Source: Flavobacterium flavigenum
Lineage (GTDB): Bacteria; Bacteroidota; Bacteroidia; Flavobacteriales; Flavobacteriaceae
Direction of reading: 5' to 3'
DNA: 64,000 bases
Assembly: GCF_027111255.2 (NCBI RefSeq)
Contig: NZ_CP114285.2
Location: 3,472,001-3,536,000 of the forward strand
Positions 16,386 through 27,251 of the stretch are shown piece by piece (positions within the stretch are counted from its first letter, which is position 1; every line of letters starts with the position of its first letter). A program made the position numbers and the translations under genes. The notes beneath the pieces were generated by a model. It did no database searches. It saw nothing but the letters and a program-made list of their open reading frames with translations, and was not told the DNA's origin.

Positions 16386-17063
16386 TTATATTTTGTCTGG
16401 ATTATCAGAGATAATTCCGTTTACTTGATAACTTTTTACTTTTTGTATATCTTCTTCAGTGTTAACAGTCCATGGTAAAACCCAAAAACCTTTTTCCTGC
16501 ATTTTGCGAACATTTTCTGCATTCAATAATTGAAAATCCGGATGAATTGCTCTTGCTTTTATCGATTCGGCGAAAGCCAAAGCGCCATCCAAATCTTCTT
16601 CTGTTAAAACACCAATCGGGATATTTGGATTTAGGTTTTGCACTTCTTTTAAAGCATTCCAGTCAAAACTTGAAATGATAAAATGTTCGTAGTTCCAGCC
16701 TTTTTTATTGATGTATTCTTCAATCAATGAAACCACATTTTTTGAAGTATCGGCATTTTTTAACTCCACGTTGATGAAGCATTTTTTGTCTACTAAATCA
16801 AAAACTTCGTTTAGAGTAGGAATTTGAAGTTTTTCAGCGATTCGAAATGACTTTAATTCGGCTAAAGTATACGAGTTGATATCGCCTTTTCCGTTGGTCA
16901 TTTTATCGATTGTATCGTCGTGCATTACGATGATGTGTCCGTCAGCGCTGAGGTGAACGTCCAGTTCAATTCCGTCTGAATTTAAGTCTAAAGCTTTTTG
17001 AAAAGTCTCAAGCGTGTTTTCGGGTTCGTATGCTTTGGCACCTCTGTGAGCTATTTTTAGCAT
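16386..17063 (-). CDS. glycerophosphodiester phosphodiesterase
   Basis: 225 residues from the ATG at 17063. MLKIAHRGAKAYEPENTLE gives the catalytic HRG...EN motif at the very start. GIELDVHLSADGHIIVMHDDT carries the metal-binding E-x-D and the second catalytic His. FINVELK and the C-terminal LPWTVNTEEDI and NGIISDNP complete the TIM-barrel family pattern. The enzyme hydrolyses glycerophosphodiesters to glycerol 3-phosphate and an alcohol. There is no signal peptide, so a cytoplasmic location is likely. An ATG 30 codons upstream is rejected because the added stretch translates an intergenic repeat. Confidence 0.9.
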   Translation of the reverse strand: MLKIAHRGAKAYEPENTLETFQKALDLNSDGIELDVHLSADGHIIVMHDDTIDKMTNGKGDINSYTLAELKSFRIAEKLQIPTLNEVFDLVDKKCFINVELKNADTSKNVVSLIEEYINKKGWNYEHFIISSFDWNALKEVQNLNPNIPIGVLTEEDLDGALAFAESIKARAIHPDFQLLNAENVRKMQEKGFWVLPWTVNTEEDIQKVKSYQVNGIISDNPDKI

Positions 17064-17079
17064 TTTCTGAGTTTTTTCT

Positions 17080-17135
17080 AACCGCAAAGGTCGCAAAGTT
17101 TTCCGCAAAGGGCACAAGGAATTTATAAAAAAATA
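17080..17135. repeat. CGCAAAG-type dispersed intergenic repeat
   Basis: Contains CCGCAAAGGTCGCAAAG and CCGCAAAGGGCACAAGG, related in words to the elements at about 1712-1812 and 38920-38990. It precedes the glycerophosphodiesterase start. Confidence 0.45.
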
Positions 17136-17216
17136 AATAGCAAATTGAAGCACTTCCTATTTAATTTGCGAGCAAGCCGATTTTAACTCTATAAATAAAA
17201 AAGTTATTTTAAAAAA

Positions 17217-17251
17217 AAACAGACAGACTGGTCTGTTTTTTTATATCTTTG
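17217..17251 (+). promoter_or_regulatory. TetR operator and -7 element
   Basis: AAACAGAC (17217-17224) and GTCTGTTT (17231-17238) form an inverted repeat with a 6-base spacer, and CAGAC-TG-GTCTG is nested within it; the form is typical of TetR-family autoregulatory sites. TATCTTTG (17244-17251) matches the TAnnTTTG -7 box. The operator covers the -33 region, so a bound repressor would block the promoter. Confidence 0.75.
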
Positions 17252-17269
17252 TTGAGCAATTAAGGAATT

Positions 17270-17794
17270 ATGAGTTTACCAAAAGAAAGAATATTAGAAA
17301 AAGCCTCTGTTTTATTTCATCAGCAGGGTTATAATAGTACAGGAATTAACCAAATTATAAGTGAAGCAAATGTTGCAAAAGCAAGCTTTTACCAACACTT
17401 TAAATCTAAAGATGACTTATGTATCGAGTTTCTGAACAGGAGACATCAATATTGGTTTGAAGAACTTTCAAATTATACTTCAAATTCAAAAAAACTGGAG
17501 GCAAAAGTTATTTCTGCTTTTGATTTCATTATCTATATGAATGAAAAAGAAAATTTCAGAGGTTGTTGTTTCTTGAATATCTTATCCGAAATATCAAAAG
17601 AACAAGAAAATATTCTTACGGTTATTCAAGCTCACAAAAATGATTTGAGAATTTTCTTTAAACAAGTGCTTGAAGATGAATTATTAGCCACACATATTTA
17701 TCTTCTATTTGAAAGCGCTATCATAGAAAGCCAATTATTCAAATCAAATGAAATCGTAAACAAATCCAAATCAATAATAAACAGTCTAATTTAA
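17270..17794 (+). CDS. TetR/AcrR-family transcriptional regulator
   Basis: 174 residues. The N-terminal HTH (about 8-52) reads ILEKASVLFHQQGYNSTGIN, then NVAKASFYQHFKSKDDL, the canonical TetR pattern. The C-terminal ligand-binding domain includes FRGCCFLNILSEI, resembling the YcnK/QacR-like class found beside small detoxification genes. It probably represses its own promoter through the palindrome at 17217-17238. The DUF1348 gene follows 12 bases later and is probably co-transcribed and co-regulated. The inducer is unknown. Confidence 0.85.
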   Translation: MSLPKERILEKASVLFHQQGYNSTGINQIISEANVAKASFYQHFKSKDDLCIEFLNRRHQYWFEELSNYTSNSKKLEAKVISAFDFIIYMNEKENFRGCCFLNILSEISKEQENILTVIQAHKNDLRIFFKQVLEDELLATHIYLLFESAIIESQLFKSNEIVNKSKSIINSLI

Positions 17795-17806
17795 AAAAAA
17801 TACAAA

Positions 17807-18217
17807 ATGGAACAAAAACATCCGCTTCCACCTTTTACACTGGAAACCGCAAAACAGAAAATTCAGATGGCCGAAGATGCCTGGAACTCACAAAATCCAG
17901 AAAGGGTTTCGTTAGCTTATACTATTGACAGTGAATGGAGAAACCGAAGTACATTTGTTAATGGGAGAGAAGAAATTGTAAAATTCTTAACTGATAAATG
18001 GAATAGGGAATTGAATTATAAGCTCAAAAAAGAGTATTGGTCGCATTCGGAAAATAGAATAGCTGTCAGATTTGAGTATGAATATCAAAACAAAGACGGA
18101 AAATGGTTTAGAGCTTACGGAAATGAAAATTGGCAATTTGACGAAAATGGATTAATGGAAAAGAGATACGCAAGTATAAATGACATTGAAATAAATGAGT
18201 CAGAAAGATATCTGTAA
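17807..18217 (+). CDS. DUF1348 / nuclear transport factor 2 (SnoaL-like) family protein
   Basis: 136 residues. The whole protein fits the DUF1348 pattern: [20 protein letters not shown], then [40 protein letters not shown] and the C-terminal [20 protein letters not shown]. The fold is the cone-shaped NTF2/SnoaL type, which hosts varied small-molecule chemistry; no catalytic assignment is possible here. It is the second gene of a TetR-controlled pair, a common arrangement in which the regulator responds to a compound that the small protein handles. Confidence 0.82.
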   Translation: MEQKHPLPPFTLETAKQKIQMAEDAWNSQNPERVSLAYTIDSEWRNRSTFVNGREEIVKFLTDKWNRELNYKLKKEYWSHSENRIAVRFEYEYQNKDGKWFRAYGNENWQFDENGLMEKRYASINDIEINESERYL

Positions 18218-18227
18218 AATGAACAGC

Positions 18228-18353
18228 AGGTAACTGCGGCTACACGCCATTGCTCGTTTTCGGTAAATTGAACGTTTTATTTTGATAACTCCGTTCAGAG
18301 CAGCTGAAAATATTCTGCTCTAAACACCCCCACAGGCGTGTAGCTGCGAACCT
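18228..18353. repeat. nested inverted-repeat element of unknown type
   Basis: Outer arms contain GCTACACGCC (18239-18248) and GGCGTGTAGC (18335-18344), extendable with mismatches to AGGT...ACCT at the ends. Inside lie AGAGCAG (18297-18303) with CTGCTCT (18315-18321), and GAACG/CGTTC. The element is more GC-rich than its surroundings and fills the spacer between the DUF1348 gene and the end of the GH13 gene. It could be a MITE-like element or a strong RNA structure. Confidence 0.6.
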
Positions 18354-18387
18354 TAGAAAACTAAGCTTCTATTTTTTAAATATTTTT

Positions 18388-20250
18388 TTACTGCAATTCT
18401 AAAACCAAAGCTGATTTGGGTTCCAAAGTAATTTCAGAACTTAAATCGAATGTTTTTCCTGTGATAACATCTTTTCCTGATGTATAGTTTTTAATGCTTT
18501 CTTTAAAACGATTGGTTTTTACAACTTGCTCTTTTGCATTGTTATTAAAAACCACCATTACCGTTTTAGCATCTGTGTATCTGAAATAAACATAGGTATT
18601 ATTCTCCGGAATATAATGTGTCATTTTTCCGAAGTGAACCGCTTCATTTGATTTTCTCCAATTGAATAATTTTGAAGTGAAATCAAAGTAAGCCGCTTGT
18701 TCTGGAGTTCTTCCTTCTTTTGTGAAAGCGTTGTTTTTATCGCCAGCCCATCCGCCCGGGAAATCCTGACGAATATCAGCATCTCCGCCTTTACCTTTGT
18801 CTCCGCCCATTCCAATTTCGGAACCGTAATAAATCTGTGGGATTCCGCGAACTGTAGCAAGTAAAGTCATAGCCAGTTTGTATTTCGCTAAATCATATTT
18901 AAAGGTATGATTCATGCGATCTGTGTCATGATTTTCGGAAAAAACCAAAAGATTATTAACGTTAGGGTATAAATAATCCATTGCAAAATTGTTGTAGAAT
19001 TTAATCAGACCTCCATCCCAATTCGGCGTGTCGTCGTTGAAAACCGAACCAATCTGGCTTTGAAGCGTAAAATCCATTACACTTGGTAAATTCGAATTAT
19101 AGTCCTTAATAGCGCCAATTTTACTGTCTTTCTGCCAATAGGCTAAGCTTGCCTGATTGTGCATCCAGATTTCGCCCACAATATTAAAATTTGGATATTC
19201 ATTCGTAATTGATTTAGCCCAATTTGCCATTGCTGTCGGGTCTGAGTAATTATAGGTATCAACTCTGAAACCATCCAAATTGGCGAATTCAATCCACCAA
19301 ATAGCATTTTGAGTTAAATATTTTGCCACAAGCGGATTTCTTAAATTTAAATCCGGCATTGAAGGCACGAACCAGCCATCAACGCAAACTTCCTGATCGA
19401 TTTTTGAAGCGTGAATATCTGTAATTACTTCACGTCTGTGATGTGTTTGAGTGTATTTTTCAAACTGATTGATCCATGATTTGGTCGGTAAATCTTTCAT
19501 CATCCAATGTGTGATTCCCCAGTGATTCGTCACATAATCCATAACCAGTTTCATATTTCTTTTGTGCATTTCTGCAGCAAGTCGGGCGTAATCGTCATTT
19601 GTTCCGTAACGAGGATCGATTTTGTACACATCAGATTGTGCATAGGTATGATAGGAATACTCCTTGTCGTTGTCTTCGCATAAAGGGGTGCTCCAAATCG
19701 TCGTTGCGCCAAGAGACGAAATATAATCAAGGTTTTTGATGATTCCTTCGATATCGCCGCCGTGACGTCCGCCTGGTTCTGCGCGGTTTCCTTTTTCTGT
19801 TAAATTAGCATTGCTATCGTTTTTCGGATTTCCGTTTGCAAAACGATCCGGCATAATCAGGTAAATCAAATCTGATGCATCGTAGCTTTTTCTGTCGGCA
19901 GAATTGGCTCTTCTTTCTTTAAGGGAATATTTTTGGGTAAAAGCAACTTTGTTTTTCAGTTTAAACGAAAAAGTAAGTTCCGAAGCTTTTACATCTTTTG
20001 TATCAATGGTTAAAAACAGATAATTTGGATTTTCGGTTTTCTCGACATTTTTAATTGCAACATTGTTGGAAACCGAAGCTTCGTATTGTGCCATATTTTT
20101 CCCGTAGAACATAATCTGCAACTCAGGATTCTTCATTCCGGCGTACCAGAAAGGTGGTTCTACTTTTTGGATTTGTGCTTTCGCGGAAGCGGAAAACAAC
20201 AAAACCAAAAGGGCTAATTTATAGATAAGTGATGTTTTTTGGTTTTTCAT
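18388..20250 (-). CDS. susA: GH13 neopullulanase/cyclomaltodextrinase-like alpha-amylase (SusA-like)
   Basis: 620 residues, close to Bacteroides SusA. A signal peptide (about 1-25) is followed by an immunoglobulin-like N-terminal domain (IQKVEPPFWYAGMKNPEL) and the catalytic barrel, which begins YLIMPDRFANGNPKND. GH13 residues are visible: nucleophile Asp in LDGFRVDTYN, acid/base Glu in IVGEIW, and Asp in FSENHDTDRM. The C-terminal beta domain ends KSALVLELQ. It would hydrolyse maltodextrins and pullulan-type links, probably in the periplasm. It is the last gene of the leftward arm of the starch locus, separated from the GH97 gene by a long hairpin. Confidence 0.9.
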   Translation of the reverse strand: MKNQKTSLIYKLALLVLLFSASAKAQIQKVEPPFWYAGMKNPELQIMFYGKNMAQYEASVSNNVAIKNVEKTENPNYLFLTIDTKDVKASELTFSFKLKNKVAFTQKYSLKERRANSADRKSYDASDLIYLIMPDRFANGNPKNDSNANLTEKGNRAEPGGRHGGDIEGIIKNLDYISSLGATTIWSTPLCEDNDKEYSYHTYAQSDVYKIDPRYGTNDDYARLAAEMHKRNMKLVMDYVTNHWGITHWMMKDLPTKSWINQFEKYTQTHHRREVITDIHASKIDQEVCVDGWFVPSMPDLNLRNPLVAKYLTQNAIWWIEFANLDGFRVDTYNYSDPTAMANWAKSITNEYPNFNIVGEIWMHNQASLAYWQKDSKIGAIKDYNSNLPSVMDFTLQSQIGSVFNDDTPNWDGGLIKFYNNFAMDYLYPNVNNLLVFSENHDTDRMNHTFKYDLAKYKLAMTLLATVRGIPQIYYGSEIGMGGDKGKGGDADIRQDFPGGWAGDKNNAFTKEGRTPEQAAYFDFTSKLFNWRKSNEAVHFGKMTHYIPENNTYVYFRYTDAKTVMVVFNNNAKEQVVKTNRFKESIKNYTSGKDVITGKTFDLSSEITLEPKSALVLELQ

Positions 20251-20266
20251 AGTAAAGATGAATTTA

Positions 20267-20348
20267 AACCATATAAGAAATGTAAGAACATTTAAGACAA
20301 AAATGGGGGAGATTTCTATTTAAATGTACTTACATTTCTTATATGGTT
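20267..20348. repeat. long intergenic hairpin between the GH97 and GH13 genes
   Basis: AACCATATAAGAAATGTAAG (20267-20286) is exactly complementary to 20329-20348, and pairing continues for nine more bases with one mismatch. The loop is about 24 bases. In the leftward transcript it could act as a stabiliser or partial terminator lowering GH13 expression. Confidence 0.8.
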
Positions 20349-20356
20349 AATTTAAA

Positions 20357-22483
<2,127 letters not shown>

Positions 22484-22498
22484 TTAGAGAATTGTAAT

Positions 22499-24802
22499 TT
22501 AATTAATTTGTGCGAGTTTACCAGCCGTTATAGTCATGCCATTTACTATAATGTCTAAATCCTGATCGCCATCTACAGTAAAAGTAGTTTCAGTATGACT
22601 TACTGTAACTTTCAAAATCTGATGTCTGAAATTGATTTTAAACGAATACCCTTTCCATTCTTTTGGGATTTTTGGAGAGAAATGAAGCTGGTTATTTTTA
22701 ACACGCATTCCGCCAAAACCTTCCACGATACTCATCCATGTTCCTGCCATTGACGTGATATGACAGCCTTCTTCTACTTCTTTGTTATAATCGTCTAAAT
22801 CCAAACGAGAAGTTCTTAAATAAAAGGTATATGCCATGTCCATTTTATCTAAAGCTGCAGCCTGAATCGAGTGTACGCAAGGCGAAAGCGAACTTTCGTG
22901 AACCGTAAAAGATTCGTAAAATTCGAAATTGCGTTTTAATTCTTCTTTAGAAAAATGATCTTCGAAGAAATAGAACCCTTGTAAAACATCGGCTTGTTTA
23001 ATGTACGGCGAACGTAGAACACGATCCCAGGACCATTTTTGATTAATTGGACGCTGTGATTTGTCTAAATCTTTTACGCGGACTAACTCTTTGTCAAGGA
23101 AACCGTCTTGCTGCAAATAAATCCCTAATTCCTCCGATTTTGGGAAATACATATTATCTGCCACTTTTTTCCATTCTTTGATTTCTTCTGACGAAAGATT
23201 GACTTTGTCTAAAATTCTTTTGTGATCTGACGGATATTCTTTTGCAACTTTTTCAATTTGTTCTGAAGCAAAATCGATACACCATTTAGCAATATAATTG
23301 GTGTAGAAATTATTGTTGATGTTGTTTTCGTATTCGTTTGGACCTGTAACACCCAAAATCACGTACTGATTTTTGTCATTAGAAAAAGAAGCCCTCTGAT
23401 GCCAGAAACGCGCAATTCCGATTAAGACCTCTAATCCTTTTTCCGGAATATATGAGTAATCTCCAGTGTAACGGTTATAGTTATAAATTGCAAAAGCAAT
23501 CGCACCATTTCTGTGGATTTCTTCGTGTGTGATTTCCCATTCGTTATGGCATTCTTCACCATTCATGGTTACCATCGGATACAAAGCTGCACCGTTTTTG
23601 AACCCTAAATTGTCATTCGCATTTTCAATAGCTTTATCCAATTGATTGTAACGATACGTTAACAAGTTTCTTGCCACCTGTTGATCTTTAGTCGCCATAT
23701 AAAAAGGAATACAATACGCCTCTGTGTCCCAATAGGTTGATCCGCCGTATTTTTCTCCCGTAAATCCTTTTGGACCAATATTCAATCGGCTGTCTTTTCC
23801 GGAATAGGTTTGGTTCAATTGGAAAATATTGAAACGAATTCCCTGTTGTGCTTTAACATCACCTTCAATAGTGATATCTGACATTTCCCAAACTTTTGCC
23901 CAGGCTTCAATTTGATTTTGACGTAAAGTTTCATAGCCTAAACCAACTGCAGTTTTGATTACTTTTTCGGCTGCAGCCAAAGTATTTTCGTGGTTTAAAG
24001 AAACCGTGTAACCTCCAATTTTCTGAATAGATGAGGTTTGCCCCTTTGCAATAATGGTTCCGTAAGTAAATTGCACTTTATCAATTGTCGAATCAATTGC
24101 TGAAGGCGAAATATGGATGTTTTCACCATTAGCCAAAATTGTATTGTGCATAAAAGTCGTTACCTTAAAATGCGTCTTAAATGTTTGTGCCGTTACAAAA
24201 GCTTCACTGTTTGATTTTTTAACCTCTAATGGTTCCCAGAATTTTTCATCCCAATTGGCGTCTTCATTGGTTACACCAGCGTCAATATAGGGTTTATAAA
24301 CAATCTTGGCGTCTTTGTTTAAAGGGGTAATATCATATTTAATGATTCCTGCTTCATCTAAATCCAGAGAAAGAAAACGACGGACATTAACGGCGATTTC
24401 GGTTCCGTTTTTTAAAACCGCTTCAAAAGAACGATTGTACCATCCTTCTTTCATGTTCAGTTCCCTGCGAAAGTTTCGAACCTCATCACATGCATTTAAA
24501 TCGAGGCTTTCTTCGTTAATTTCGATGTTAATTCCAATCCAGTTAGGTGCATTTAATACTTTGGCAAAATATTTCGGGTAGCCGTTTTTCCACCAGCCTA
24601 CTTTGGTTTTATCCGGGTAATAAATTCCGGCAATGTAACTTCCCTGAAAAGTCTCGCCGGAGTACGTTTCTTCAAAATTGGCCCGCTGTCCCATAGCCCC
24701 GTTCCCAAGGCTGAAAAGACTTTCAGAAGATTTGACCTTTTCGGTATCAAATCCTTCTTCAATGATGGACCAGTTGTCTGGTTTTATATAATCCTGATTC
24801 AT
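22499..24802 (-). CDS. GH65 maltose phosphorylase
   Basis: 767 residues from the ATG at 24802 (MNQDYIKPDNWSIIEEGFD). An ATG 12 codons upstream lies inside an inverted repeat and is rejected. The N-terminal super-sandwich (to about 270) is followed by the alpha/alpha barrel. The catalytic Glu lies in VTGPNEYENN, the maltose phosphorylase form of the motif, and KYGGSTYWDTEAYCIPF is the conserved barrel motif. There is no signal peptide, so it acts in the cytoplasm. It splits maltose with phosphate to glucose and beta-glucose 1-phosphate. The beta-phosphoglucomutase gene just upstream supports this specificity over trehalose or kojibiose. Confidence 0.87.
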   Translation of the reverse strand: MNQDYIKPDNWSIIEEGFDTEKVKSSESLFSLGNGAMGQRANFEETYSGETFQGSYIAGIYYPDKTKVGWWKNGYPKYFAKVLNAPNWIGINIEINEESLDLNACDEVRNFRRELNMKEGWYNRSFEAVLKNGTEIAVNVRRFLSLDLDEAGIIKYDITPLNKDAKIVYKPYIDAGVTNEDANWDEKFWEPLEVKKSNSEAFVTAQTFKTHFKVTTFMHNTILANGENIHISPSAIDSTIDKVQFTYGTIIAKGQTSSIQKIGGYTVSLNHENTLAAAEKVIKTAVGLGYETLRQNQIEAWAKVWEMSDITIEGDVKAQQGIRFNIFQLNQTYSGKDSRLNIGPKGFTGEKYGGSTYWDTEAYCIPFYMATKDQQVARNLLTYRYNQLDKAIENANDNLGFKNGAALYPMVTMNGEECHNEWEITHEEIHRNGAIAFAIYNYNRYTGDYSYIPEKGLEVLIGIARFWHQRASFSNDKNQYVILGVTGPNEYENNINNNFYTNYIAKWCIDFASEQIEKVAKEYPSDHKRILDKVNLSSEEIKEWKKVADNMYFPKSEELGIYLQQDGFLDKELVRVKDLDKSQRPINQKWSWDRVLRSPYIKQADVLQGFYFFEDHFSKEELKRNFEFYESFTVHESSLSPCVHSIQAAALDKMDMAYTFYLRTSRLDLDDYNKEVEEGCHITSMAGTWMSIVEGFGGMRVKNNQLHFSPKIPKEWKGYSFKINFRHQILKVTVSHTETTFTVDGDQDLDIIVNGMTITAGKLAQIN

Positions 24803-24820
24803 TTCTTTCTTAATTAGATA

Positions 24821-24955
24821 ATTAGAAAATATGTCCATTTGATAATTATTTGACTGTTTCTTCTAATTTGATTTTATCTGTTAATTGATGATTTATACTA
24901 TTTTATTATTTGATAATTTTCCATTTCTAATTATCAAATGGACACATTTTCTAAT
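24821..24955. repeat. long intergenic inverted repeat overlapping the end of pgmB
   Basis: The 28-base arms at 24821-24848 and 24928-24955 (core CCATTTGATAATTA / TAATTATCAAATGG) are complementary with one mismatch. A nested hairpin uses TTTGATAATT near 24910. The right arm contains the pgmB stop codon, and the left arm contains a false start for the GH65 gene. Confidence 0.8.
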
Positions 24956-25601
24956 TGATTAACTTTTGGATAAAACTTTCCTCGATAAGAGTGAAGTCCT
25001 TGAAAATGTATTCCGCTTCATGTAGAATTGTTTCCTCACCAATTCCAATACTTACCATTTCTGCGATGTTTGCTGCCTGAATTCCGGCAACAGAATCTTC
25101 AAAAACGATTGCATTTTTTGGCTCAATGTTAAGCAACTGAGCCGCTTTTAAGAAAACTTCAGGATCTGGTTTTGCATTACTGACGTCATTTCCGTCAACA
25201 ATAGCATCGAAGTAAGACAGAATCCCTGTTTTCTCTAAAATTGGCCTTGCATTTTTACTGGCAGAGCCCAATGCGATTCCCTGATTTTTATCTTTCAATA
25301 ATTGCAGAATTTTAAAAACTCCCGGAAGAATTTCACTTTCATCCATATCAACTAAATACGATAAATAATCCTCATTTTTCTGAATTAACATTTTGTCCTT
25401 TTCAGCCTGAGAAACCTGGACATTGCCTAATTCTAAAATGATATCCAAGGACCGAACACGGCTAACACCTTTAAGTAATTCGTTATGTTCGTGTGTAAAA
25501 TTTATATGTAATGCTTGCGCGATTTTTTGCCAGGCCAAAAAGTGATATTTGGCGGTATCGACAATGACTCCGTCAAGGTCGAAGATGAATGCTTTTTTCA
25601 T
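24951..25601 (-). CDS. pgmB: beta-phosphoglucomutase
   Basis: 216 residues. FDLDGVIVDTAKYHFLAWQK (7-26) has the nucleophile and acid/base Asp pair and the TAxYHxxAW motif specific for beta-phosphoglucomutase within the HAD family. KGVSRVRSLDIIL is the cap region, ALGSASKNA is motif II, and VFEDSVAGIQAA is motif IV. It converts beta-glucose 1-phosphate to glucose 6-phosphate in the cytoplasm, the partner step to GH65 maltose phosphorylase. The gene starts 21 bases after the SLC45-type transporter gene. Its last codons lie in the arm of an inverted repeat. Confidence 0.92.
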   Translation of the reverse strand: MKKAFIFDLDGVIVDTAKYHFLAWQKIAQALHINFTHEHNELLKGVSRVRSLDIILELGNVQVSQAEKDKMLIQKNEDYLSYLVDMDESEILPGVFKILQLLKDKNQGIALGSASKNARPILEKTGILSYFDAIVDGNDVSNAKPDPEVFLKAAQLLNIEPKNAIVFEDSVAGIQAANIAEMVSIGIGEETILHEAEYIFKDFTLIEESFIQKLIN

Positions 25602-25622
25602 TAAAAAGGAGAATTCTTTAAT

Positions 25623-26978
25623 TTATGATTTTAGAATAGCGTCGTCTACATCTTTTACTTTGTAGACTAAAAGTGCAGCAATTAAGAAACTTATGCCACT
25701 TGTGATCAGGGCATAAATTGCATCGCCATCATAAAGATATTTTACAATTGGACCGCCAATTAATGCGTTTACAATTTGTGGAATTACAACAAAGAAGTTG
25801 AAAATTCCCATGTAAACCCCCATTTTTTTAGGCGTAATTGAGCCGGCAAGAATCGCATAAGGCATTGCCAGAATGCTTGCCCAGGCTACTCCAATTAAAA
25901 TCATTGGCAAAACGACCCAGTTTTCATCTGGCATGAAATAAATGGAGATTAAACCAATTCCTCCAATTATTAATGAAAGTGAATGGGTTGCTTTTCGGCC
26001 GATTTTTTTAGCAATGTAGGGTAAGAAAAACAAAGCGACTATAGCAGAAACTAAATTGTAAACACCAAATAGAATTCCGACCCAGTCACCAGCATTTTGG
26101 TATTGCTGGCTCGAAGTGTCACTAAGCGGTAATTTGTAAATATGGTGTGCAATGGCCGGAGTTGTAAAAACCCACATTCCGAATAAACCAAACCACGAAA
26201 AGAATTGCACCCAGCTCAACTGCCGCATGGTGGCAGGCATTTTTGCAAAATCTGTGAGAATATCTGTGATTTTTGATTTTTCTTCAGAATCAGGAATCAC
26301 CTCATTTTGCGGATCTTCAAATTTGGCCAGTTCTTCAGGTGAGTATTCTTTAGTTGTGAATAAAGTTACCAAAATGGAACCAACTAAAACTGCTGCTCCA
26401 ATGATAAAGGACAACATCAGGTTTAACGGAACACTACCGGGAACGGTGCTGTTTGGTACATCAAACCATTTTGTTAAAACGTAAGGAAGTGCTGAACCAA
26501 TCACGGCTCCAAAACCAATTAATGAAGTCTGAATACTAAATCCTGCAGTACGCTGGTCTGTACGCAAATTATCTCCAACAAGTGCACGGAAAGGCTCCAT
26601 AGCAATGTTAAAAGAGGCGTCCATAATCATTAACATTCCGGCTCCAACCCACAAAGCGGGCAATACTGAAATGAAAATATTGGCCTGTGGCATCAGGATT
26701 AATCCAACAGAGGCTAAAATTGCCCCAACTAAAAAGAAAGGTTTTCGTCTGCCAAATCTTCCCCATGTCCTGTCACTGTAATGACCAATGATCGGCTGTA
26801 CTATCAATCCCATAAGGGGAGCAATAATCCAGAACCATGAAAGCTCATGGACGTCGGCACCAAAGATTTGCAGAATTCTGCTGGCGTTTGCATTCTGAAG
26901 TGCAAATCCCATTTGTATCCCCAGGAAACCGAAACTCATATTCCAAATTTCCCAGAAACTTAATTTACGCTTTTCCAT
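25623..26978 (-). CDS. SLC45-type MFS sugar symporter (probable maltose/H+ symporter)
   Basis: 451 residues with about twelve transmembrane segments. The first segments carry MSFGFLGIQMGFALQNANAS and the loop 2-3 motif GHYSDRTWGRFGRRKPF, typical of the SLC45/GPH-related sugar symporters common in Bacteroidota. It would import maltose or short maltodextrins across the inner membrane with protons or another cation. It heads the leftward arm transporter > pgmB > GH65 > GH97 > GH13. Upstream lie a perfect GATAAGC/GCTTATC palindrome and an element also found at the susC promoter. Confidence 0.85.
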   Translation of the reverse strand: MEKRKLSFWEIWNMSFGFLGIQMGFALQNANASRILQIFGADVHELSWFWIIAPLMGLIVQPIIGHYSDRTWGRFGRRKPFFLVGAILASVGLILMPQANIFISVLPALWVGAGMLMIMDASFNIAMEPFRALVGDNLRTDQRTAGFSIQTSLIGFGAVIGSALPYVLTKWFDVPNSTVPGSVPLNLMLSFIIGAAVLVGSILVTLFTTKEYSPEELAKFEDPQNEVIPDSEEKSKITDILTDFAKMPATMRQLSWVQFFSWFGLFGMWVFTTPAIAHHIYKLPLSDTSSQQYQNAGDWVGILFGVYNLVSAIVALFFLPYIAKKIGRKATHSLSLIIGGIGLISIYFMPDENWVVLPMILIGVAWASILAMPYAILAGSITPKKMGVYMGIFNFFVVIPQIVNALIGGPIVKYLYDGDAIYALITSGISFLIAALLVYKVKDVDDAILKS

Positions 26979-27002
26979 TATCGTAATTTGTGAAAATTAT
27001 AC

Positions 27003-27058
27003 GATAAGCGCTTTGCTTATCAAAACTTACTATTATTTCGAAGTAAAAGTAAAAGCTT
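27003..27058. promoter_or_regulatory. candidate LacI operator and shared sus element upstream of the transporter operon
   Basis: GATAAGC (27003-27009) and GCTTATC (27015-27021) form a perfect inverted repeat with a 5-base spacer. At 27037-27058 TTCGAAGTAAAAGTAAAAGC is nearly identical to 28456-28475 at the susC promoter (one difference). Both elements are bounded by the palindromes TTCGAA and AAGCTT. Confidence 0.5.
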
Positions 27059-27251
27059 TGAACCAGGCTGTAAATATAGAAATATATTTCAGTTTTTTGT
27101 TTTATAAAGGCAAATAAGAGCAAACATTTTTTACTACAAGGTTGTAGTAATGAATTAAATAAGAAAAAAGTACCACTAAAATTGAAAATGATAAAGTGTA
27201 AGACAAATTCAGATTAAACAGTTGCATCACTATTCTTTACGATTGACAAAA

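Noticed and set aside
17064..17153. Thirty-residue N-terminal extension of the glycerophosphodiesterase
   Set aside because: It translates an intergenic CGCAAAG-type repeat; the HRG motif starts right after the internal ATG, as in the family.
18228..18353. Integron attC site after the DUF1348 gene
   Set aside because: The size and nested palindrome fit, but the end boxes are not RYYYAAC and GTTRRRY and no integron integrase or further cassettes are seen.
24803..24838. Upstream ATG of the GH65 gene
   Set aside because: It lies in the arm of an inverted repeat; the next ATG gives the expected N-terminus.
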